A stretch of DNA of 64,000 nt, taken from positions 4,099,351-4,163,350 of the forward strand of contig JABBOT010000004.1 of assembly GCA_016165875.1 (NCBI GenBank), written 5' to 3'. This document shows, piece by piece, positions 38,501-48,100 of this stretch. The notes beneath the pieces are model-generated. The model did no database searches, was not told the origin of the DNA, and saw only the letters and a list, made by a program, of their open reading frames with translations. The number at the start of each line of letters is the position of its first letter. Position 1 is the stretch's first letter. Origin of the DNA: Acanthopleura granulata (Eukaryota > Mollusca > Polyplacophora > Chitonida > Chitonidae). Both the position numbers and the translations under genes were made by a program.

Positions 38501-41417
38501 CGTGGGAAGATCTGCCAGTAACTTGCGGATGGTCGTGGTTTTCCTCCGGGCTCTGCCCGGTTTCCTCCCACTATAATTGCCGCCGTCGTATAAATGAAAT
38601 ATTCTTGAGTACGGCGTAAAACACCATTCAAGTAAATAAATAAATAAACTGACTTTATGGGCTAGGCAGCACTTTATAAACCTTTCTGTTATACATTTAA
38701 ATCTTATCAGTAAAAGTGCTTGCACAATGCATGTAGACAATAATTTATACTAAAGCATCATACTATTTCCAACAGTCAATAAAGGGGACTATTTTTTTAA
38801 AATTCTATGAGTGTTTGATGTTTTGCGTAAGAGTATTTCATTCCGCTTGCAACAGACTCTGTGGTTTGTGAACGAGAGGATTATAGGTTTAAGTGACCAG
38901 GAATTTACTCTCTGCTAGTTGGATTCTAATCAAATATACAAAATTACAGCATTTAGAGTAGAACCTAAGCAACAACCACAGTGTGATAGTTGACAAATGG
39001 TCACATGTAACCCATGAAATATGCCCTCTTGTCTGTTTGTCTTAGTTGTGGTTTTGTTCTCACTGTTCACGTGAATGCATAATTAGTAGCGATGTACAAG
39101 CCCCTTGACACCATGACTAGAGCAAAATTAGGTTTAAAAATATGCTCAATGCTCAACTGTTATATGACAACATATATCCTGCTCCAATATTGATTCGCCA
39201 CTTGCATATGTGCATGATTGACTGTTAACGATATACACAACAGATGTTCACATATACAATGGCGGTCATTTGGGGGACTGCGTGAAAGGAACGTTAAACA
39301 CGTAACTTTCTCACTTGTAACTGGAACCATTACTGAGCCTTCCAAAGACGCACATTCTACACAATGTAGAAACACAAACCGCTTGAATTTGTCAAAAACA
39401 ACACAACGAATGCCGCGTTGATACAAATAATTTTAATGTTTTAACCGTCTTAATGCTTTTGATTTATGCTTAAGTGTGGGTAAACATACCAAACCCTAAA
39501 AACTGTGAGTATACCTCCAGCCTATGTGGATTTCATCTCCGGTCGTACGTAGGAAGGTGTGCCAGCAACCCTCGGATGGTCGTGGGTTTCCGCTGAGCTC
39601 TGCTCGGTTCCTCCCATCATATAATGCTGGCTGCCGTCGTATAACGGCCCATCCCCACTGCGGGCGACAACCACAACCGCAACTACAACTGCAACTACAT
39701 GACGTTGTGTACTGTCCCCACTGCTGGCGACATGAAATCTGTCCCCGAGAAAATAGAGCCAGTTCTACCTTTGTTCGGCGACATGTCCTGATGTCTTCGC
39801 GACATGACGTCGGCAGTCGGGGCACCATCACAGACTAAACAGCGTTTTATTTTTTTCGATGTTGCAATTGCGGTTGCAGTTGTCGCCTGCAGAGGGGATG
39901 GGCCTTTAGTGGAATATTCTTGTGTGTGGTATAGACACTCCAATCAGATAAATACATAAATAAATACTTCGTGATGCTTGTTTGTAATCATTATTAAGAA
40001 GTTATTATAAGCTTATTAAATAGCCTATTCCAAGTACCTGAAACACACTTGTTGAAAAGGTTACTAGTATACCAGTCTAGTGTAGTAAAAGAGTTGCCTT
40101 TTCTGTATTTTGAAGTCTACGGAAGATTCACGAATATTTTATCCATAGTTTGTACAAAAATTGCTCTTAACTCATGTTGATTGTATATTTGTTAATTTCT
40201 TAATACGGTGTACACAGTTACAGTGTATGGTTTTATTGGGTATAAACACAAAATTAATGCAGCATTATGTAAAATAAGTTGTACAATATTTGTATACTTA
40301 CGGAAAGATATACGCCAATCGGGTTTGCAGCTCGATGAGTCGGAGTGCCGGAAACAGCCGAACGTGCACCGGGAGACCTCTAGGTCACACCGTGACAGAA
40401 ATGGAGTTTCACGAAGCTAGAGCTAGTCTTAGTGCTCGGTGTTACGACGTCGAACTCAGGTGAGTTTTTATTCATGATACAAAGCCTAAGGGCGGTGTGG
40501 GCTATACACATATAATTCATTCTCTTGACAGTTCATAAATATAAAAAAAACTCACACATGGCCCCAGTCATGAAACTTCCTTGAGATTATTTTATTCTCT
40601 CATATTCCAAAAACTTCAGAGCGGAAACGAGCCTAAAAGCAGCCCCATTACTTCCGGAGGCAAATGTAAGTAATAGCATTAGCTTTGTGAGAATCTTGAT
40701 TTACAGATTCCAACAGATCTCAAAGAAACCTAGAGTAGTGTCAGTTAGGCTACACGTGCATATAGTGCACAACCTGACTCAGTAGCCTCCTCACAATCGT
40801 CACCATTCCAGACTATGAATCTATTGTTAGAAATGACACAGTCGCTGAAATTTGAGCGTCACTGGCGATCGCCTCAATTCTAATGAAATTTCTAATGTCT
40901 GACGTATCTCGGTGTAGATCAGCACCTCCTGAATAAAACGACCCGACACCAAAACCAAACTTCCGAAACCGAAAATGCATCAGGTCCTAAAGCGTACAGA
41001 TGACCCATGCACTTGTCCATCCACAAAGCAAAATTTTAGTATTGTCGGAACATATAGCTCACAGAGCTAAGGTTATACTGACTCACAAATGACTTGTTGC
41101 ATGTAATTAACATACTAAAGTAAATGACTTCAAACATTACGATTTAAATGGAGCATGGAGGTATAGGCCTAGTCTGTTAGACACAGCAGATGTACCACTG
41201 ATTATCGAATTTAGAACGTTTCGATATTTGCGCTCTGAATGTATATATCTCAATCGAATGTATGTATAAGAGTCAAACCATTAAGTTGATTATCGTTGTC
41301 AATCATTCTATTTATTTATTTATTTATTTGTTTTTAAAATTTCAGACGATCGGCGACAGATTGGTAGGGCCTAATACTGGCAAAAACAGATACATACAGG
41401 GTATTTATTCCATCTAA
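26555..41417 (+). CDS. Unrecognised eight-exon gene, 692-aa largely disordered protein
   Basis: Exons: 26555-26610, 29007-29065, 33563-35076, 36615-36713, 37389-37492, 40331-40459, 40620-40665, 41346-41417. All introns are GT-AG, most with strong donors (GTACGT, GTAAGC, GTGAGT, GTAAGT) and pyrimidine-rich acceptors. Phases match throughout, giving 2079 nt including stop. The start ATG sits in AAACATGG, and the N-terminus is basic (MAKPKPEKSTISKGKKLQR). A compact, probably folded patch follows near residues 39-75, including FNKFLWASKSLCKAIENIS. The single 1.5-kb exon encodes a Ser/Asn/Asp-rich region with one helical piece (ATRLKRLIAIARRYRQ). The C-terminus has PPPFRSMTNRTPLHRAR, DLYQKLILAKNG, and ends GPNTGKNRYIQGIYSI. 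No signal peptide, membrane segment or catalytic motif is seen. An in-frame TGA at 37494-37496 would end exon 5 early, but it overlaps a perfect GTGAGT donor and the three downstream exons keep phase. Function unknown; a scaffold or cytoskeletal role would be a guess. Confidence 0.75.
27770..28445. repeat. About 66-bp minisatellite, ten units, in intron 1 of the unknown gene
   Basis: Recurring words are TTATACTTGTGTAGGAACGT, ATACAGCTAGGAATC and CATTATTACCCGTTGA. Units on the right are nearly identical and those on the left more diverged. A lone extra unit lies at about 28886-28945, beyond the 150-bp module. Confidence 0.9.
28456..28857. repeat. Two copies of a 150-bp module next to the minisatellite (third copy at 38984-39134)
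   Basis: Copies at 28456-28606 and 28708-28857 start with GGTCACACGTAACC or GGGCACACGTCACC. They contain a TTCTAAC/TTTTAAC...GTTCATG block and end GCTTAAGCAGAATTAGGTA or GCTCAAGCAGAATTAGGTA. Confidence 0.8.
29165..29292 (+). mobile_element. SINE copy, 5'-truncated
   Basis: Starts within GGGTCTCCCATAGGCTCTGC and continues CCATAATGCTGGCCGCCG to AATCAAATAAAGAAAT. It lies in intron 2 of the unknown plus-strand gene, 100 bp after exon 2. Confidence 0.85.
29400..29618 (+). mobile_element. SINE copy, nearly complete
   Basis: GGGGCCTCTTACCAATGCGG, then GTTCAAGTCCAG, CCATAATGCTG and TACGGCGTAAAACAC, with tail GATAAATAAATA. It is head-to-tail with the truncated copy 110 bp before it. Confidence 0.88.
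29619..33146. other. Intron 2 of the unknown gene
   Basis: Apart from the SINE at 31.6 kb, no structure was seen. A 108-codon frame (30965-31291) has no family resemblance. Confidence 0.5.
31565..31752 (+). mobile_element. SINE copy with internal deletions
   Basis: TCTGACCATTGCGGTCGCGG, GTTCAAGTCCAAC, CAACCTGCGGATAG and CCATAATGATGGC, with tail AATAATTAAATA. The head and two internal blocks are missing. Confidence 0.8.
33147..33500. repeat. About 100-bp tandem repeat, three to four units, before exon 3 of the unknown gene
   Basis: GTCCGAAAGATTAGGCTGTA, GTCCGAAAGAGTAGGCTGTA and GTCCGAAAGGTTAGGTTGCA mark successive units; AACAACAG plus ACAGATATT-like words also recur. Confidence 0.85.
35077..36614. 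other. Intron 3 of the unknown gene
   Basis: Donor GGTAAGC and acceptor TTTTTCCTCACAG. No repeats or extra exons recognised. Confidence 0.6.
38468..38648 (+). mobile_element. SINE copy, 5'-truncated
   Basis: Begins at CATGCTGGCTTCCCC and runs through GTCGTATAAATGAAATATTC and ACGGCGTAAAACACC to (AAAT)n. It lies in intron 5 of the unknown plus-strand gene. Confidence 0.88.
38984..39134. repeat. Third, distant copy of the 150-bp module
   Basis: Starts ACAAATGGTCACATGTAACC, has TTTGTTCTCACTGTTCACGT and ends AGAGCAAAATTAGGTTT. It is ten kilobases from the other copies and shows no 66-bp minisatellite beside it. Confidence 0.7.
39516..39966 (+). mobile_element. SINE copy split by a MITE
   Basis: The left part, 39516-39644, ends CTGCCGTCGTATAA. 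The right part, 39906-39966, resumes TTAGTGGAATATTCTTG and ends in a (AAAT)n tail. The family reads CGTATAAGTGAAATATTC without a break at this point, so the 261 bp between them is a later insertion. Confidence 0.88.
39645..39905. mobile_element. MITE with about 47-bp terminal inverted repeats, nested in a SINE
   Basis: The left arm starts GGCCCATCCCCACTGCGGGC and the right arm, reverse-complemented, starts GGCCCATCCCCTCTGCAGGC. The match continues for about 47 bp with roughly six differences. The flanks TAA (39642-39644) and TTA (39906-39908) fit a 3-bp TWA duplication, which is typical of PIF/Harbinger elements. At 261 bp with no coding capacity it is a non-autonomous element. Superfamily assignment is inference. 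Confidence 0.75.
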
Positions 41418-41867
41418 GGTGCTGCAGAGAACAATTCAGATGTACGTCACTTTGGCTGTTTTCAGATAAATCTTGCAAGAGAGTTGTTCCTGAAACAATA
41501 TAAAAAATTTAAGAAACCTTTCTGCGAATGACATGTTTGTTATTTTCCACTTGTGATTATATGACAGAAGCCACGGAGTATCCTGACAGTAATTCAATGT
41601 TTTAACGAGGACAAGCATATCATGGATTGTAGTTGTTCATTTGATTGGTGTAGACCTCGCAGACAAGATATTTTCACTACTACCACAACTATCGGGTTTC
41701 TGGGTGCGTGGACGAATGTATTTTTATGCCGATGTGCAATACAAAAATGTTACATGACCAGCTGAATTATATTCCAGCAAGAATGAAAATCTGTCGACAA
41801 CACTTGAAATCTGACGAGATGACTCATCATCTGTATGAGACTGGGGAGGTTGAAGTTAGCACCACTG

Positions 41868-42395
41868 TCATTTTTCGTTATTTGAATGTCGAATAACGTG
41901 GTAGCATGTCTTTCGTTACCCGGACCACGAATAACATGGTCGCGATATGGAATTTAGCAGGACATTTGTACGGGCCAATTAATTTACTGACTTACAATTG
42001 AACTGGCATATATTTCCTTATTTGCATCTCACCACAATCACTTTTCGTTATTCGAATGTCGAATATCGTGTCAGCACGCTTTTCGTTATTCCGGTCTCGA
42101 ATAATAATTTAGCAGTTTAGAATCTAGCAGGATATTTGTGTGGACCGATTACTTGATTGATTAATTGATTTCATTGATTGGTGGATTGATCGACTGGTTG
42201 ACTGATTGTTTTGTAATCATCCTGGCATGCATTTCTTTTTTCGGAAAAATATCACCACTTGATTGCACTTTTCGGTATTCGTGATATGTCAACGAATATT
42301 GAATATAGTGCTGGAATGTACTGATCGATTGATTGATTTGCAATCGTGCTACAACGTATTTCCTTATTCGGATCTCACCAATTTCCATTTTTCAT
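41868..42395. repeat. Degenerate tandem repeat, about 170-220-bp unit
   Basis: Three units open with CGTTATTTGAATGTCGAATA, CGTTATTCGAATGTCGAATA and CGGTATTCGTGATATGTC, and each has an ATTTCCTTATT...ATCTCACCA-like block. A GATT-rich run (42148-42205) separates units two and three. Confidence 0.75.
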
Positions 42396-43009
42396 GCTGG
42401 ATTTTGATATCGTGAATAATTGATTGATTGAGTTTGGACCGCATTTGTTTTTCAGTGCTTTCATTGTTTATCAAGTTGTTAACTCATACTTAAATATTGT
42501 GCTACACGTAGCAGTTAGTGTTGGTCCTGCTCGATTCCTTGCATATCAAGTAAGATGACGCTCGAATATAACATTTTTATCGGCCTTATAAGTAATGTAA
42601 CCTGCACAACGTTTTTCTGATGTCGAAAATTTTATTAGTTTGTTATTCGGAATTGGATGTCTGGCAGCACACATTGACTGCTTAATTGTTTATGCATCCG
42701 TATGTGTTATTTACTTCTTTGGTTTAATTAGTGATCACAATCTCACACCGTAAGCAAAATCTAGAGCTGAGGAACTTTTCAACAACAATGATAAAAAATT
42801 TAGATGAAACATTCTTTTCTTACATTTGCTTTTAACCTTTCTTCGGTTTTTGTCCGTGACTAAGAAAACAGTTTGTTCTTTTCATTCTGCGTTTAACGTT
42901 ACATTCAAAAATTCATTACGTTCAAGCTGGGAAGAATGAAACGATCACAGATCTAATGTCACCCGTACCCGTTGTCGTTACGGTGTATCTAAGCCTATCT
43001 AGGGGACTT

Positions 43010-43253
43010 CAGTGGACGAGGGACTTAACGCGCTTATGCAACATAATAACCCAGAAGTCCTCACCAATGGCGTCGCGGTAAGTTCACGTCCAGCTAACGC
43101 TGGCTTCCTGTCAGGCCCTATGTGGGAAGAACAACCAGCAACCAGAGGTTGGTCGTGGGTTAACCCCTCCACCATGATGCTGGCCGCCGTCGTATAAGTG
43201 AAATATTCTAAAGAACGGCGTAAAATACCAATCCAATAAATAAATAAATAATT
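43010..43253 (+). mobile_element. SINE copy, nearly complete
   Basis: Contains TCACCAATGGCGTCGCGG, TTCACGTCCAGC and CCGTCGTATAAGTGAAATAT, with an (AAAT)n tail. It is directly followed by a 115-bp tandem array. Confidence 0.88.
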
Positions 43254-43283
43254 TCGTATGTAAATATAGCAAAACAAGATGGT

Positions 43284-43640
43284 TTCACACGGATCGAGGG
43301 TAAGTCATATTCCTGGAGAACCTTGCAACCCCCAAGACAACTCGGCCAGCAGAGAGTCCTCCATGTTCACTGCGATATTATATAACAACACCAGATGCCT
43401 TCACACAGACAAAGGGCCCGTCATATTACTGGAGAACATAGGAGTCCCCTAGACAACTCGGCCAGCAGAGCACCCGCCATGTTCACTGTGACATTCAAAA
43501 TACCAACACCAGATACCTTCACACAGACAAAGGGCCCGTCATATTACTGGAGAACATTGGAACCACTCATACAACTCGGCCAGCAGAGGGCAGTCCATGT
43601 TCACTGTCAAATTATATACAAATACTAGATGTCTTCACAC
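43284..43640. repeat. 115-bp tandem array, three and a half units
   Basis: The shared words TTCACACAGACAAAGGGCCC, GTCATATTACTGGAGAACAT, ACAACTCGGCCAGCAGAG and CCATGTTCACTGT recur at a spacing of about 115 bp. It starts 30 bp after a SINE tail. Confidence 0.9.
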
Positions 43641-43772
43641 AGACTCCTGTGGAGGTACACCTGAGCAATCGTTTTACAACTACATGAACATTTCCATTCT
43701 AAACCAAAGTCAATGTATTTGTACATGTAATTAAGCAAAGCAGCAAACAATACAATGTAATCTGTCATGTGA

Positions 43773-43778
43773 TTTATT
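43773..43778 (-). promoter_or_regulatory. Candidate polyadenylation signal for CCDC24
   Basis: AATAAA on the minus strand, about 1.4 kb past the CCDC24 stop and the first clear one in that direction. Confidence 0.35.
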
Positions 43779-44550
43779 GTTCAACACCAAGTATTTTTAA
43801 CCAACATTACAGTTTGAAACACAACTGTGTACATATATGCATTACCGTAAAGTTTACAACTCTTAATTAATATGTATATCCACAGCTTAAAAACCAAATA
43901 TATATAATAAATTAACCCCTACAAACTTCTTATTTACAATAGCTTTAAATAAAGATTCTAACAAGTTATATACAAGAAAGCCAATTCAACATCTATTTAC
44001 AGCTTTTATGCTGTGTAAATGTTGAATATTTTCATAAATAAAGACACTATCCAGTCAAGCAAATAATGTAATATGACAAAAATATACATACAAAGCTAAG
44101 AAACAAATTATCTATAAATTTTAAGCTTACCTCACGTTACATACAGGCATATACACACAAGTTGAGGAGTTGATAATAGGTACCTATTTTTCACCTATAC
44201 AAACAGCATAATACTGAGCATGGAATATCTTAAGTAAGTTGTAGTGGAAGTGTTGTATACACATGTAGTGAAGGTGGACAATCAGTGAAGATACCCCTCA
44301 TGAAGTCTGCTGCCTGTAACAGGCATAGATCAAGCATACTGATATATACATGCATCAGATGTTCACTTTATCTACGGTACCTGAGACTTATTGCCGTTAG
44401 ATTTAGTGGTCAGTGCTCACTAGATGCTTCACTGAGTGCAGGTACATTAGGTTAAATTGTTAAACTCACAGGTTTACAAAAAAACAGTTCAGGCGAAGTA
44501 CAAGGCTACTGCACAGGTTTTCATATAAGTACCGATTCCACCAAGGGTTG

Positions 44551-44584
44551 CTTTTTAGCATGGGCATCAGTTAATGCTAAAAAG
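44551..44584. other. Perfect 11-bp inverted repeat in the presumed CCDC24 3' UTR
   Basis: CTTTTTAGCAT and ATGCTAAAAAG are separated by 12 bp and can form a hairpin in the transcript. No function is assigned. Confidence 0.5.
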
Positions 44585-45150
44585 TTTAATATCCCAGTGG
44601 TTCAAACTGAAACAGATTGTGCTTCACTTCCTACTTACTGACTAACCACAGTTCTAAATCCAGGATGCAGCAATATGAGTTTATACATACATTTACCTGT
44701 AAAATTCTTACCTTTACACATGTCAAAAACTACTTCTTGGAATCAGTGCCTTTCCTGCAAAAGTTGCACAAAACATGTACTTCTGACAACTGATTATTTT
44801 CCAGATTATAAAGTTTGGGTTCTGTACAGTTATGTTTGTGTTTCTGGTTAGTATACACAATGTACACATAATACAAGATCCCATGTGGTTTTGGCCAGTG
44901 TTCACACAGTGGGTAGATTAAAATGCTTAACAGCACTTTTCTTTCATCGCCTATATGATGAAAGTCATCAATCCTGGTCATAATGCCACATGCATGTATA
45001 CCACAGCCTCCAGACAAATACATGGCACTTGATGCCTTGATACACTTTCTCATTACAACATATCCTTGATATAATCCCACAGTTCATGTGATGGAAAAAG
45101 TTCCACATAGTGTTTCAGCCATACATAACTTTGAAATCAAAATAACCTGT

Positions 45151-48100
45151 TCAGACACCGTCACGGCTCTGTATAACCATTTTCCGGAATCTGTCCGCTG
45201 AATTTGGTCGAGGAATCTTTGGCCGCGCTGAGACAGGTGGAGATGGGATTATCCCCCCTGTCTGACCAGAGTAATCTGCTCCTGACACAGCTGATATCTG
45301 GACAACCTGAGCTCTGGAGGAAGCATTAGCCACACGTATCCTTATGGCACTGTTAGCGTCTCGCTGGGGCAGACTTTGTGACGAGGGCGCTTCGTCTTGC
45401 TGGGGCCGTGCTGACCGCCTGGCTGAGTGATCTTCAGGTGGACTGACCTGATGAGTGGCTCTGACAGGTGACACTTTGTTTTTGATACTTGACACAGGCG
45501 TGTGCTCAGTTCTACAGGGTCTGGTGGCAGTCAGAGGGGTATATTTCCTAGGAGGCCAGAAAAGAGAAGAAAATAAATCATCAGCGTTTTCATACCTGAT
45601 TCTGTGACAATAACTATTAAATATAGCTGTCAGGGACAGTGATTCCAGGGATAGGCCTAATGTGTACTGCACGCACAAACAATAACACTAATTGCAAAAA
45701 ATAAAAAAATGGAGAAAAAAAACATGACAAAAATTAGTGTGATTTGAACCGTCCACTGTCAGAAATCATACACGATAGGCCTAGCTCTAACGACAAGCAT
45801 AGAGAAAAAGAGAAAAAAGATAAAAAGCATGACAAAAATACAAAGGAATCAACTGGATTTGAACCCTAGACTGCCAGGAATCATATACCGTAGGCCTTGT
45901 ACTAGAGAACAGCATAGTGAAAATTCCCCTTTGATATTCGGATTATAGTCGAAAACAAAACACAGAGATGGTTTACTACTGAAAGGAAGATTTCTCAATG
46001 TACCATTGACTTAACGCAGGATAGGATTTCATGTTGTCTAACACGAAGCTTTCATTTCAAGTAAATGGGAGCTGTTTCTGCAGTTTTTTTGGCAGTAAGT
46101 TGAAAAATACTTGCAATAGACAAAATCTATGCACATTTTTGCACACAAAACTGAGCAAAATAGAAAAAACCATGCCACTTGACATATTAAACCAATAATC
46201 TTATCCCTTCAAACTGCAGACACAGACTGTAATAAAAGTAACAAAAAAAACAGAAAACAAGGACAAAAAAAAAACATAAAAAGGAAGAGGAATCAACTGG
46301 ATTTGAACCCCAGAATGCCTGGAATCATATACAACTGGTTTAGTATACGAGACCAGCATAGCGAAAATTCTCCTTTGGTATTCAGTTCACAGCCGATAAC
46401 GAAGAACAGAAAATCAGAAGAACCATATACAACAGATCCAGTACTTGTGACCAGATCAGAGCAAAATCACCACTGATCTTCAGCTCACAGCCGATAACAA
46501 AACGCAAAAGTAAATAACGTTGGAAGGTTTGCTCTGACAGTCGCTCAAGAGGAAGAGTTTCAAAGGCTTTCGACAGATTGCAAGTTGCAGAGGATATCGA
46601 GACGACGCTTTCTCGGTGTACAATTGACTTGACCCAGGACAGGATTTCATGTCGTCTTGCACAAACCTCTCATGTTAAGTAAATGGGACATTTCTGCACA
46701 GTTTTCTGGCAATAACTTGAAACCTAATTCCGGTAGACAAAATCTAAGCACCTTATTACACTGCTCATGTTAACTTAAATGTGGATCGACACCTTTTTGG
46801 CCATAATTGGCCGACTTGGCAAAAACAAGGTCACGTGACATTTCTTACGATGGCCTCAAAGTTTTTGAACTGGTGTCGCAGATTATGCATGCAAATTTCG
46901 AGGAGATCCCATTCCTCTGTTTTTGAGAAGAAGTTTAAAACAGGTTTTGCACTTGTTCCAAGATGGCTGCTGAACCACGTCTTATACCACATTTTTAATT
47001 TGCATTAGTTCACACCTGAACACAGATTATTGCCAAGTTTCACGTTTTTTTGATTGAGCCGTTCTCCCTACAAGTGCGTCACAAAGTGTTGAAGAAAAAT
47101 AAAAAGATATATAGCTGTCAGGGAGAGCAATGCCGGGGTGCAAGCCAGTAGGGCCTGTATGTGCATGTCTGTAACGTTTCTTTCATTACATCGGCCCATA
47201 TACAGTATGTGTGGATCCCTTTGCCATGGGAGATTTTCATGTTTACTTCTGTGACAGATTTCATTCACGTTACCTGCAAATATGGGGCGAATTGCGCTTT
47301 TTCGCAGTTCCATCGCAATTTCCGGGAAAAGTCAACATCGCAAGAAAGAAACAAGACCAGATTCGTGATCAGGACATCAAACTACGTCAGGTAGAATGCT
47401 TTCAATATTTGTACATCCATCTTAAACACGAATGCATGGCAGATACATTATATATCATATAGACATGCTTGTGCCAAATATAGTAAATCGACCTTTTGTC
47501 AAATCTTGAAGCTCTACATCCTACATTTTCGGGACAGTTCAAAGATTTTCTGCACACATACAGAACATGTATTGCACTTTCCACTGCCCGGTCATGTGCT
47601 TTGCAGCTTTAACCGTTTTCTGTCAAGTCGCTTGCAAATATGGGGGAAATTATGCTTTTTCTGATAGCAGTTTGCGACAAAAGTTTGCATCGTAGCAAAG
47701 AAATAAGATCAGATTCGTGATCAAGGCGTCAAACTACGTCAGGTAACATGTTAAGAGGACTCAAATTGAAAATTTATAGTTGTCATGACATCACTTCCGG
47801 TTCTGGTTATTTGCTCACACATTGCATTCTGTTTCCGAACAAATAATGCAAAGGCAACAGTTGTTACATATGCCAAATTTCAGGTCAATCGGACTGAGGG
47901 TTCGAAAGAAAATGCCTCTCAAAAGTTCTCCTATCAACCTTATATAGCATCTAGGTCACGTGATCTAGGACACCCAAACTTTTACTCATGAAAGACAGTC
48001 CCAAGGCCTATTACATACCTAAATTTCACGCATTTCTGCCATGCCATTTTAGGTGTACAAGTTTTTCAATTCTGATACTTGCAAAAATGGCAGGTTATTT

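Noticed and set aside
44723..45080. 116-codon minus-strand ORF as a gene
   Set aside because: Lies just past the CCDC24 stop in the presumed 3' UTR and resembles nothing known.
46290..46370. Functional tRNA gene on the minus strand
   Set aside because: The T-arm is good but the acceptor stem does not pair convincingly and related copies are diverged, as in SINEs.
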